Assembly (NCBI GenBank): GCA_964351365.1
Contig: CAYGNP010000001.1
Location: forward strand, 1-64,000
Length of the DNA stretch: 64,000 nt
Direction of reading: 5' to 3'
Source: UBA1672 sp964351365
GTDB taxonomy: Bacteria > Pseudomonadota > Alphaproteobacteria > Micavibrionales > Micavibrionaceae
The position numbers and the translations under genes were made by a program. How positions within the stretch are numbered: position 1 is the stretch's first letter; the number at the start of each line of letters is the position of its first letter. The notes below the pieces were generated by a model. That model ran no database searches. It was not told where the DNA came from and worked only from the letters and a program-made list of their open reading frames with translations. Of this stretch, positions 16,360 to 24,361 are shown one piece after another.

Positions 16360-17190
16360 ATGGCACATATTATTGACGGCAAGGCTGCTGCTGCAAAACT
16401 TACGGATGAGCTTAAAAACGCCGTGGGTTCGATGAATAAAACCCCAGGCCTTGCCGTTATACTCGTGGGGGATGATCCCGCCTCTCAGGTTTATGTGTCC
16501 CATAAAATCAAGGCCTGTGCAAAAGTTGGTATCCGCAGTTTTGAGTGCCGCCTGCCAAAACAGGCATCACAAGCCGAGATTAGCGCCGAGATTTCTGCCT
16601 TTAATAATAATCCTGATGTGCATGGTATTTTGCTGCAATTGCCTGTGCCGGAGCATTTGGATAGCGAGGCGCTGGTGCAGCATATTTCTGCGCATAAGGA
16701 TGTTGATGGCCTGACCACCGTCAATGCAGGCAAGCTGATTTTGGGGATAAAGGGTGGGATGGTGCCCTGCACGCCTCAGGGCTCTCTGATTTTGATTAAA
16801 TCTGTTCTTAGTGATTTAAGCGGGCTAAATGCGGTTGTTATCGGGCGTTCAAATCTTTTTGGCAAACCGATGGCGCAATTGCTGCTGCGGGAAAATTGCA
16901 CCGTAACGATGGCGCATTCGCGTACGAAAAATCTGCGGGAGGTCTGCCTTGGCGCTGATATTCTTGTGGCGGCGGTGGGGCGGCCTAAAATGGTTAAGGG
17001 GGACTGGATCAAGCCTGGGGCGTGCGTTATTGATGTCGGGATTAACCGCATGGATGATGGAAAATTATGCGGAGATGTGGATTATGAGGCGGCGCTTAGC
17101 GTTGCTGGTGCCATCACGCCTGTGCCGGGCGGCGTTGGGCCAATGACGATCGCTTGCTTGCTTTCAAATACAGTGAGAGCAGCGTCTTAA
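16360..17190 (+). CDS. folD: bifunctional methylenetetrahydrofolate dehydrogenase/cyclohydrolase
   Basis: FolD oxidises 5,10-methylene-THF with NADP and hydrolyses the product to 10-formyl-THF, supplying one-carbon units for purines and initiator tRNA formylation. The 276-residue product has the catalytic YVSHKIKAC motif (Tyr45, Lys49), the KDVDGL segment, the NADP-binding GRSNLFGKP loop near 160 and the C-terminal PVPGGVGPMT signature. All are intact. It starts at ATG 16360, right behind yggT, and its stop overlaps the convergent hypothetical gene by 4 bp. Confidence 0.97.
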   Translation: MAHIIDGKAAAAKLTDELKNAVGSMNKTPGLAVILVGDDPASQVYVSHKIKACAKVGIRSFECRLPKQASQAEISAEISAFNNNPDVHGILLQLPVPEHLDSEALVQHISAHKDVDGLTTVNAGKLILGIKGGMVPCTPQGSLILIKSVLSDLSGLNAVVIGRSNLFGKPMAQLLLRENCTVTMAHSRTKNLREVCLGADILVAAVGRPKMVKGDWIKPGACVIDVGINRMDDGKLCGDVDYEAALSVAGAITPVPGGVGPMTIACLLSNTVRAAS

Positions 17191-17930
17191 TACATCATCA
17201 TTTCAAATGGCCTAAAATCCTGAAGCTCAATCAGTTTTTGCTGCTTAATAAGCATTGAATTGTAATATGCCAACCTTGATTTGGAATTAAATATTATTAT
17301 TTCGGGGTATATAACTTCATAAATACTTGGATCTTCTTGAATGAGTTTCAGCAAACGCTCATTTGCATCAATCCAACTTTTTAACACGATCAGGAATGTT
17401 CTGATTGTTGCTTTATTCTGTCTGTATGATGTTCGAATTCTGAGGTGTACATCCTGATCTTTCGCAAGAATTTCCTCGATTTCCATCATTTCTTTATCGA
17501 TTTTCCTTTTCCAGTAATCACCGATTATTCTTGCTTTTTTTACATTTTTTATCTGTTGTTCCAAAAAATCTTTATCGCTAAAGATTTTTATATTTCCGAC
17601 CCGTGCCATATATCGCCTTATTTCGTAGCCATAATGGTCATATTCTGGCGGAATGTCTTTTTCTATCCCAAGAATTAAACGATCGACGCGCTCTCCAAGA
17701 CTGTTGAGGGGCGGGAATTTCAAGAATTTAATTTCAGTTATGTTTGGCTCGTTTGGCTGTTGATCGTCATCATCAATGATTACTGATGTCGATAAACTCC
17801 TCGGTAATACAGCATCTTCATAACCTGTGTCAGAATTAAACCTATCACTTCCCCTGTTTTGCGCTAATGCTGCACTTACGTTAAAATGCACCAATATGAT
17901 GAGCACATAAAGTAAAACTCTCACAATCAA
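17187..17930 (-). CDS. exported hypothetical protein (247 aa)
   Basis: An N-terminal signal peptide is clear (hydrophobic core LLYVLIILVHFNVSAALA, likely cleavage before QNRGS). The mature part begins with a low-complexity Asp/Gln-rich linker (IDDDDQQPNEP), then a charged helical region (about 80-247) with possible coiled coil. It probably acts in the periplasm. The start is TTG at 17930 with AAGG eight bases upstream; GTG two codons later is an alternative. No family is recognised. It is convergent with folD. Confidence 0.65.
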   Translation of the reverse strand: MIVRVLLYVLIILVHFNVSAALAQNRGSDRFNSDTGYEDAVLPRSLSTSVIIDDDDQQPNEPNITEIKFLKFPPLNSLGERVDRLILGIEKDIPPEYDHYGYEIRRYMARVGNIKIFSDKDFLEQQIKNVKKARIIGDYWKRKIDKEMMEIEEILAKDQDVHLRIRTSYRQNKATIRTFLIVLKSWIDANERLLKLIQEDPSIYEVIYPEIIIFNSKSRLAYYNSMLIKQQKLIELQDFRPFEMMMY

Positions 17931-17973
17931 TTTACTAACCTTATTTATTTATGATTGCCCTATTCTAGCGGTT

Positions 17974-19413
17974 TCATTCACCTTGTGCAAGTGTATAGCC
18001 GCGCTGCCCGTCAAAGCTGTAGAGGTTTTCCATTTTTATGAAATCCAGCCCCAGTGCCTTGATGGCATTGAGCTGTTCCAGCAATGTATCGTGTGTCGGC
18101 GTATCACCAAGATAACGCAGACACCAATGGTCTGAGCAGAATGTGTCCGGATGCCCCTTTGGCCAGACCTTAACGCCGCGATTGGCAATCAGTTTCAGGC
18201 TTAGGCCCTTAGCGGTTTTTGGCTCAAGGATTGCGCCCAGATCATCGGGCGCGCCGTTCCATTCGAGGAAAATATCCGCGCCGATCAGCTTTTTCTCCTG
18301 TTTCACAACAGGCTTGAGTGCGGGCATAGTTAGCCCCTTGCCGCCGCCCTTGCCGTAATCGACAACTTTGAATTTCTTGGGTTTTTGACCAAGGCGTTCA
18401 ATCACGGCGTCTGCAAATTCCTTCGTGCCGACCTTGGCCTTGCTGAGAGATTTGTCGAAGATATCGCCGGTGTGTATACCGTCTTCAAGGGTTTTGTACC
18501 ATGCGTTATGGACTTTTGCCGCGATGTCGTTCTGGCCAATATGGTTGAGCATCAGCACTGCGCCGAGGAGCAAGCCGGATGGGTTTGCAATACCTTTACC
18601 TGATATATCAGGGGCGGAGCCGTGGACGGCCTCAAACATGCCGAAATCTGTGCCGATATTGCATGATCCGCCAAGGCCGACCGAGCCTGTGACCTCTACG
18701 GCCACGTCGGAGATGATATCCCCATAAAGGTTTTCGGTCACGATGACGTCAAAATCTTCAGGGCGGGCGGCGATGCGGGCGGTGCCGATGTCGATGATAT
18801 AGAAATCCTGCTCGATATCGGGGTATTCCTTGCCGATTTCATTAAAGACGCCGCGGAACAGGCCGTCGGCCATTTTCATGATGTTGTCCTTGGCCATGCA
18901 GGTGACCTTCTTGCGGCCATTGGCGCGTGCATATTCGAAGGCGTAGCGGATGATGCGCTCTGATCCTGCGCGGGAGATGATCTTGATGGATTGTACAACG
19001 CCCTGAGTCTGGCGGTGCTCGATTCCGGCATAGAGGTCTTCTTCGTTTTCGCGCACAATGACCAGATCCATTTTCGGAAAGTTGGTTTCAACATACGGGT
19101 GATAGGAGACGCACGGGCGCACATTGGCAAACAGGCCAAGAGATTTGCGCACAGTCACGTTCAGGGATTTAAATCCCCCGCCCTGCGGCGTGGTGATGGG
19201 CGCTTTGAGGAATACTTTGGTGCGGCGCAAGCTATCCCATGATGAGTCCTCGATGCCGGTTAATGTACCGCGGTTATAGACCGCTTCGCCGATTTCGATA
19301 TGTTCGATGTCGAGCCTTGCTCCCGCTGCCTCCAGAATGCTCAGTGTTGCATCCATGATTTCGGGGCCAATGCCGTCGCCGCGCGCGACTGTGATCGGGG
19401 TATTTTTGCTCAA
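17974..19413 (-). CDS. icd: NADP-dependent isocitrate dehydrogenase, C-terminally extended alphaproteobacterial type
   Basis: Oxidatively decarboxylates isocitrate to 2-oxoglutarate. The N-terminal 340 residues are the IsoDH core: ARGDGIGPEIM, the substrate loop SLNVTVRKSLGLFANVRP, DLVIVRENEEDLYAG, NLYGDIISD and HGSAPDISGKGIANP. A 130-residue C-terminal extension with FLEWNG, CLRYLGDT and GYTLAQGE matches the long form found in Rickettsia-like and other Alphaproteobacteria. TTG at 19413 is chosen as start because AAGGAG lies 7 bases upstream; the frame continues further upstream but only to a TTG without a site. It gives 479 residues. Cofactor preference is inferred. Confidence 0.93.
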   Translation of the reverse strand: MSKNTPITVARGDGIGPEIMDATLSILEAAGARLDIEHIEIGEAVYNRGTLTGIEDSSWDSLRRTKVFLKAPITTPQGGGFKSLNVTVRKSLGLFANVRPCVSYHPYVETNFPKMDLVIVRENEEDLYAGIEHRQTQGVVQSIKIISRAGSERIIRYAFEYARANGRKKVTCMAKDNIMKMADGLFRGVFNEIGKEYPDIEQDFYIIDIGTARIAARPEDFDVIVTENLYGDIISDVAVEVTGSVGLGGSCNIGTDFGMFEAVHGSAPDISGKGIANPSGLLLGAVLMLNHIGQNDIAAKVHNAWYKTLEDGIHTGDIFDKSLSKAKVGTKEFADAVIERLGQKPKKFKVVDYGKGGGKGLTMPALKPVVKQEKKLIGADIFLEWNGAPDDLGAILEPKTAKGLSLKLIANRGVKVWPKGHPDTFCSDHWCLRYLGDTPTHDTLLEQLNAIKALGLDFIKMENLYSFDGQRGYTLAQGE

Positions 19414-19528
19414 CTTTTTTCTCCTTGGTGATGCGGGCTGAACGCCCAAAAGACTTTTGCATTCTAATCGATTTTTAGACTTAATTCTATAGTGATCGGG
19501 AGTGTATGCTTAAATTGTTAAGGAGAGG

Positions 19529-21201
19529 TTAGGATGGCTGAGCGCCTGCTGCAAATCTGGGTTCGGGCGCAGGCGCGCTCAGTATTATCGTTCCGTCTGT
19601 GTTTGTTGTCTTGGCAAATTGATTACGGTCTATGCCTGTAATTTTTGAGGTGTCCGCATCCGGGTGCAGGGTGATCTGGCGTAAATTTTCGCCTAATTGC
19701 AGTTCTTTCAATTCTGCAAGAGAACGGAGATCAACAATTTCGGCACTCTGTGCAAAAATATCCCCGGCGCGCTGGAGGGCGGGNNNNNNNNNNNNNNNNN
19801 NNNNNNNNNNNNNNNNNNNNNNNNNNNNNNNNNNNNNNNNNNNNNNNNNNNNNNNNNNNNNNNNNNNNNNNNNNNNNNNNNNNGCGCGCTGAAGGTTTTG
19901 GCGTTCCATGCATCAATATGCCCGGCGCGCTGGAGGGCGGGCGCGCTGAAGGTTTTGGCGTTCCATGCATCAATATGCCCGGCGCGCTGGAGGGCGGGCG
20001 CGCTGAAGGTTTCAGCACCGCTTGCAAAAATATTCCCGGCGTGCTGGAGGGCGGGCGCATCGAAGGTTTTGGCACGCTTTACATCAATATCCACGGCCTC
20101 TTTGATATGTGATAATATTAGAGGCCGGGTTGATGTTGATCTTAAGTTTGCCCTTATTTCGGGGAGTAGATTGCCATTCAACCACTCATTGCTACACTTT
20201 GCTATATCCAGCATTAAATATGGGCAGGCGCAGAGCGCGTGCAGCTCCTCCTTGCCCATCTGCTCATCGACCATGATGGTCCCGGAGAGAATTTTCGAGA
20301 GATCATACCCCGCGCAGTAGAACTCTATTTTTCCTTCTCTGGTCAGGACTTCGCCTTTTTTTGTCTCCGGCAACCCAGCGATGCCGCCGGAGAGATCAAT
20401 TTTTTGCCCCAACTGATAGAGCGCCTCGCAGAGATCCGGAAAAAAGCCCTCTTTGCCGGATATCTTACGGGGATTGCCTTCAATCTGCGTGATGCGTTTT
20501 TTCCTGGTGTCATAATCAATCGTGGCAACGGGCGTGCCGCCTTCATCCCGCAGGAACTTGTCGCCTTTATTCCGCAGGGAAAAGACGCGGATTTCGCCGC
20601 TGCGGATTTTCACCGCATAGACCAAACAGTCTTCTGCGCCGGGATCGCCTTCTTCAAGGCCTCTTTCGGCCAGTAATTCGGCGTTATGGCTTGTTCCAAC
20701 GCAATGCTTCAAATACGCGCTTTCTTGCTTTAGATGCGCCGGGGAAATTAGCTCATGCAGTGTGTATTTTCCGATTGTCAAAATAACCCGCGGTGTTGGA
20801 GGCGGATTTTTGATCATTTCTTCGCGCAGAGCCGCCGCCTTCTGAGCGGAACGCTGGCTGTGCGCTTCTATGATTTTATCGACAGGTTTTTTACTTTCTA
20901 AAACCGTTGGATCTTCGAGGATCGCATCGCGCAATGTATAGCGTACATCGTCAAAGGCTTTTGTCATTTCACTTCCGCGTTTGCCCAGATAATTGGCCAG
21001 TTTGATGATAAGCGCGGTCATCGGGCCGTCATGCTCCATACTTGTGCCGATATCATTGCTCAGGGTTTCACAAGCACGCGCAAGGGCGTTTAATGCCTGC
21101 GCGTCTGTTTTGGGGAATTGGATATGCTGCGCCGCGCGCTCTAAACCGCCTGCGGTCTTGCCTCCTACAACGACATTTCTGACTGCCTGATTGAAATCCA
21201 A
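19529..21201 (-). CDS. PcfJ-like protein with C-terminal 19-residue repeats, interrupted by an assembly gap
   Basis: The N-terminal and middle part (to about residue 330) has YLKHCVGTS followed by a small beta-rich module ending GNPRKISG, the layout of PcfJ-type proteins found on conjugative elements and phages. From about residue 355 a 19-residue repeat begins, of the form FSAPALQRAGHIDAWNAKT, resembling a short beta-solenoid. The gap at 19784-19883 falls in the repeats. Left and right of it the coding frames differ only because the N run is arbitrary: the left part (PALQRAGDIFAQS then LKELQLGENLRQITL) continues the repeat and ends at 19529. The true gene is therefore one intact reading frame of unknown repeat number. 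The start is TTG at 21201 behind AAGGGTG. Confidence 0.65.
19726..20111. repeat. 57-bp coding tandem repeats flanking the gap
   Basis: Four 57-bp units follow the gap: 19884-19940 and 19941-19997 are identical, 19998-20054 and 20055-20111 are diverged. A further diverged unit lies left of the gap at about 19726-19782. Each unit encodes 19 residues of the minus-strand gene, and the identical copies explain why the assembly broke here. Confidence 0.9.
19784..19883. other. assembly gap (100 N)
   Basis: Exactly 100 N, a placeholder length. The base before the gap is the first base of a repeat unit and the base after it also begins a unit, so the missing length should be 56 plus a multiple of 57 bp. 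Confidence 0.97.
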
Positions 21202-21260
21202 TGCCTGATCACCCTTATTTTCTTATATATTTTCATATTAAACAAACTCTACCCTATTTT

Positions 21261-21776
21261 TCAACGTTTATTCCAGAAAATTACATCCCGCATGACCTGT
21301 TTATCGGCGCTGCGCTTATAGACATAAATGCCTAAAACTGATAATCCTACCGCCCAAATGGCGCTCAGATTGCCCATGGCGGCCATCACCACTCCGGCTT
21401 TGCCCGTGTCGAAGATGATCACATAGGCGATACCGAACATCTGCGCGGCCCATGTGAGCGCCATCAGATAGCCAAACGTCGGGCGCATCCGCCGCACATA
21501 CGCATCTTCGGAGGCGACTTCCGCCCGCAGGGACTGGTTGATTTGCTCCAGCGCGCCCTTGTCGCCTTCAATCTCAATTTCGGCCATTTTTTCGGTGTGG
21601 CGGTTGGCTTCGGCGAGCTGTTCTGGCGTGATCGCCCCGGATTTAAGCGCCTCGCCGACTTTGTCCAGCGCCTGCGACGCTGTTTTGGCGGCGGGATTGT
21701 CAATTGTGCCCAGCATGCCGCCCAGAATAGCAACGAGTGCTGTTAAACCAATTTGTGAAATCACTGTTGAGAGCAT
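21261..21776 (-). CDS. holin of the three-TM (GTA_holin_3TM) type
   Basis: A 171-residue membrane protein with a hydrophobic N-terminal segment (IGLTALVAILGGMLGTI), a charged helix (about 50-90) with GAITPEQLAEANRH, the conserved RRMRPTFGYLMALTW stretch at about 97-111, and two more membrane helices to about 158. This order fits the three-TM holin family first noted for gene transfer agent release. It would permeabilise the inner membrane so that the cell wall hydrolase at 22580 can act. The start has AAAGGAAAC upstream. Confidence 0.78.
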   Translation of the reverse strand: MLSTVISQIGLTALVAILGGMLGTIDNPAAKTASQALDKVGEALKSGAITPEQLAEANRHTEKMAEIEIEGDKGALEQINQSLRAEVASEDAYVRRMRPTFGYLMALTWAAQMFGIAYVIIFDTGKAGVVMAAMGNLSAIWAVGLSVLGIYVYKRSADKQVMRDVIFWNKR

Positions 21777-21826
21777 TTTATGTTTCCTTTATGATGATAG
21801 AATAATTTAACAATTTTGAGTGTTTT

Positions 21827-22408
21827 ATGGCTCTTGAACTTCCACATTTTCCTCCTGTCATCGGGGCAGAGCGGCCTTTGTGGCGCAACCCTAGCGCCCC
21901 TCTTGAGGGCCTAGGTATAATTGCCAATTCTCTGGAGGTTTTTAAAGATTGGGATCATCGTATGCACAGACATGCCGATGGGCCTCACCGTATTTTATTT
22001 TATTCCGGTGATGCCGAAACGGGCAATAAGTCTTTTACCGTTGATACGTTGAATCGCATGTTTGTTAAAGGCGGTGCGTATTTTGTTGGAGATGTTGATG
22101 ACAGACAAATTCTTCCCCGCGCCGTGAGTTTATTTGACGCCCTTCAAAATGGTTACCATACGGGCCAGTATCCACGCCAAATGGCCGCATATCCTTACGC
22201 GGCAGAGGAATATCCAGATCGGTATCTGCATCTGGTTGCGGGGCTGAGTGATGCTGCGCTTGAGGCGATTGAGGCGATGGATGATTTTTCGGTTACTCGT
22301 GAGGCTCCTGATCTTGGGAAGCTATTTGTTGCGCGCCTGCGTGAAGATCGTGTACGATTGCATAACACTTTATGTGCCGATCCACGATTTGATGATTTGC
22401 GCGTTTAA
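21827..22408 (+). CDS. hypothetical protein (193 aa) on the strand opposite to the phage cassette
   Basis: A soluble protein with several His, Tyr and Pro residues (RMHRHADGPHRILFYSGDAE, and YPRQMAAYPYAAEEYPDRYLH). No family is recognised. It is divergent from the holin gene and its last 39 bp overlap the small minus-strand gene at 22370. Like the other plus-strand singletons in this region it could be a cargo (moron) gene inserted between virion genes. The ribosome binding site is weak. Confidence 0.6.
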   Translation: MALELPHFPPVIGAERPLWRNPSAPLEGLGIIANSLEVFKDWDHRMHRHADGPHRILFYSGDAETGNKSFTVDTLNRMFVKGGAYFVGDVDDRQILPRAVSLFDALQNGYHTGQYPRQMAAYPYAAEEYPDRYLHLVAGLSDAALEAIEAMDDFSVTREAPDLGKLFVARLREDRVRLHNTLCADPRFDDLRV

Positions 22409-22558
22409 GCGTTTCCTCGGGGTTATGTGCAGGCCTTTTGAGGTGGTGATAAATCCGTAATCTTTGAGTTTGTGGCCAACGCTGCATAAGTCTGATGTGC
22501 AGTTAATCTGGTTGTTGCCGACGGATGTTTTTAAATTTGGGTCATATCTTAGGGTCAT
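22370..22558 (-). CDS. small hypothetical phage-region protein (62 aa)
   Basis: ATG at 22558 has a good AAAGGAAAG site, matching the style of the surrounding phage genes. The product is basic and polar with two cysteines near residues 19 and 25. It directly follows the cell wall hydrolase in transcription order. Its 3' end overlaps the plus-strand gene by 39 bp. No family is recognised. Confidence 0.5.
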   Translation of the reverse strand: MTLRYDPNLKTSVGNNQINCTSDLCSVGHKLKDYGFITTSKGLHITPRKRLNAQIIKSWIGT

Positions 22559-22579
22559 GGGTCTTTCCTTTAGTGCGCG

Positions 22580-23059
22580 TTAAACAAATTTGTAAAATTT
22601 GTGCGCGCCGATCACTGCGCAGGGTGATTTACCCTTGGCCCAATAGGGCGTGATGCTTGCGGCGTGGTAATGGGTTGCACCATTTGTAATATCATCGAGC
22701 TGGTCAAGACTTGCGCGCCGGGCGATACGCAAAGCGGTTGCGAAATAGAGATTGGTTTCGTCCACGTCCTGCAGCTTTTTGAAATTCGGGTCAGTGCGGT
22801 TCCAGCAGCTGAACTGATAGGGTTTCTGGCAGACCTGAATGATGTTATTCCCCCACCAGAACCCACCTTTTTCTTGTGCAATTCTGGCGCGGTTAACAAT
22901 CACGTTTGCAACGGCTTGCATGCCGCTCGTGCCCTCCCCGCGTGCCTCGCCCCACAATGTGCGGGCCAGGACATCGTTGGTGATATCATTATAGAAGGCT
23001 TGCATGGTTTTTTGCTCTGTTGATGCATCAAGTGCAGTGAGTTTTGGCTTTTTGGTCAT
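22580..23059 (-). CDS. SleB-like cell wall hydrolase (endolysin)
   Basis: A 159-residue Hydrolase_2 family enzyme predicted to cleave peptidoglycan. The signature LARTLWGEARGEGTSGMQAVANVIVNR lies at about 32-58, where the Glu in WGEARGE is the expected catalytic acid, followed by the QFSCW segment and a C-terminal GATHYHA/YWAKG/IGAHKFY region. There is no signal peptide, so it would need the holin at 21261 to reach the wall. AAAGGAAAA precedes the ATG. With the holin it forms a lysis pair of the kind also present in gene transfer agents. Confidence 0.88.
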   Translation of the reverse strand: MTKKPKLTALDASTEQKTMQAFYNDITNDVLARTLWGEARGEGTSGMQAVANVIVNRARIAQEKGGFWWGNNIIQVCQKPYQFSCWNRTDPNFKKLQDVDETNLYFATALRIARRASLDQLDDITNGATHYHAASITPYWAKGKSPCAVIGAHKFYKFV

Positions 23060-23130
23060 GGTTTTTCCTTTTGGGTTGATGTGTGTTTTTTGCTTGACTT
23101 GTTCTTGTTTTGTACTAATCTTTGCTTGTT

Positions 23131-23697
23131 ATGCGATGTCTTATTATTCTTATGATTTTTCTATTTTCTGCTCCGGCTTATGCTGGCGATGCCCCGAGGG
23201 AGCGGCTCTGGCCGGATGAAGCCACCATTGCGGAATGCGCCGGGTGGAAACCTGTGTCTCTAAGGATTGCCTGTGCCATGCCAACAAATCTGTATGATGC
23301 GCATGCCAGTTTATATTCTTCGTTCGATGATACGTATTTTAAATATGATCACGCAGTCTATTATTTCCGCCTTGAGGCTATGCTTGATACGCGCGATGAC
23401 GTGCATAAGAAAATTGAGATAATCAGACAGCTTGGCCTCGAAGATGAGGTCTTTGAGGCCATGTATCTCGAGGCGCTGGACTGGGCCGAGGAGGAGCGCA
23501 CAAAAAGCGCCGAGGCGATTTACCGGCTCTCCCAAGGCGCCAGGCAGGATTTTGGCCTGCCGGACGATGATTTGGTTAAGAGTTTTAGGTCGCGATACCT
23601 GCTTCTTGCCGAAAGTAAGGGCCATCCGAAGGCAATCGCTGAGCTGGAAGCTTATAGAGCCCAGCCCATTGATCCGCGTTTGCTGGAAAGGCCTTAG
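23131..23697 (+). CDS. exported helical protein (188 aa), possible moron
   Basis: ATG at 23131 opens a clear signal peptide (MRCLIILMIFLFSAPAYA, cleavage before GDAP). The mature protein is helical with motifs such as LGLEDEVFEAMYLEALDW and SKGHPKAIAELEAY, reminiscent of Sel1/TPR-like repeats, though no full repeat can be proved. It lies on the opposite strand between two lysis genes of the phage cassette, so it may be an independently transcribed cargo gene. The function is unknown. Confidence 0.6.
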   Translation: MRCLIILMIFLFSAPAYAGDAPRERLWPDEATIAECAGWKPVSLRIACAMPTNLYDAHASLYSSFDDTYFKYDHAVYYFRLEAMLDTRDDVHKKIEIIRQLGLEDEVFEAMYLEALDWAEEERTKSAEAIYRLSQGARQDFGLPDDDLVKSFRSRYLLLAESKGHPKAIAELEAYRAQPIDPRLLERP

Positions 23698-23716
23698 TCG
23701 CTCGTTTTTTAACAAG

Positions 23717-23887
23717 TTAAAAAAATTTACAGCCTCTATTACTGATTTCATCTGTAAGATTTTTTAACCTATCCCCCAGATCAAGCCTATGCTTACTCAT
23801 TTCATCGCGTTTTTGCTTCAGGCTGTCAATCTCAGTACACAGGGCGTTTTTCTTGCGACGGTTTTGCTCTATCTGAAGGATTTTCAT
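23717..23887 (-). CDS. 56-aa coiled-coil protein
   Basis: This short frame starts at ATG 23887, two bases after the stop of the gene at 23890-24222, with AAGG in front, so it is probably coupled to it. The product is a charged helix (residues 5-50, with IDSLKQKRDEMSKHRLDLG) predicted to form a coiled coil, ending in GCKFF. There is no membrane segment. Its position between the terminase/membrane gene and the endolysin suggests an accessory lysis or packaging role. That role is inferred from position only. Confidence 0.55.
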   Translation of the reverse strand: MKILQIEQNRRKKNALCTEIDSLKQKRDEMSKHRLDLGDRLKNLTDEISNRGCKFF

Positions 23888-23889
23888 CC

Positions 23890-24222
23890 TTATTTCTTAG
23901 GGGTTTCGGTTGAGGCCTTCAGGCGCTCGGTGGTGAGGGCAGTGGCGTCGAGTTTTGATTCAATACGCAGCAAATGCTCGACGAGGCGGGACTCGAGTGC
24001 GCGCAGGTCTCTTTGTGAGGCGTAGTTCTTGGCCACCTCCAGCTTGAGGCCGTTCAGGGCATCGCGCAGCTGATCGCATCGGTGGTCAAGGCTTGCGCGC
24101 AAAGTGTCAACTTCCAGATCAGTCTGGCTGCGCAGGCGCAGTATCATAAACAACAAGCCGACAAGTGCCGGTATGTCAATGACGGTGATCCACCAGAGTA
24201 GGTCTTGGGATATATGGGTCAT
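23890..24222 (-). CDS. membrane-anchored coiled-coil protein, spanin-like candidate
   Basis: A 110-residue protein with one N-terminal membrane helix (LLWWITVIDIPALVGLLFMIL, 8-28) followed by a long charged helix (30-105) that should form a coiled coil. In T7-like phages an inner-membrane spanin of this design is encoded next to the large terminase, and here too the gene follows terL in transcription. No sequence family is recognised. The start has AAGGAAC upstream. Confidence 0.6.
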   Translation of the reverse strand: MTHISQDLLWWITVIDIPALVGLLFMILRLRSQTDLEVDTLRASLDHRCDQLRDALNGLKLEVAKNYASQRDLRALESRLVEHLLRIESKLDATALTTERLKASTETPKK

Positions 24223-24268
24223 TTTGGGGGTTCCTTAATTTTTAAATTTCACTGAATTGAGGCCCAAT

Positions 24269-24344
24269 GTCATTCTGAGGCAAAGCCGAAGAATCTATTC
24301 CTTTGGCCTTTATATCCTTCAGGGCTAAAGCCCTTCAGGATGAC
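24269..24344. repeat. REP-like palindromic element, copy 1
   Basis: Begins with GTCATTCTGAGG and ends with CCTTCAGGATGAC, imperfect inverted ends, with an internal hairpin CTTCAGGGCTAAAGCCCTTCAG. It lies in the gap between the terminase gene and the spanin-like gene. Copies 2 and 3 are at 31506-31597 and 39767-39841. Confidence 0.75.
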
Positions 24345-24361
24345 AACGTGAGCGAATTTGT

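Noticed and set aside
19726..20111. CRISPR-like array
   Set aside because: The 57-bp units are contiguous without spacers and encode an in-frame 19-residue protein repeat.
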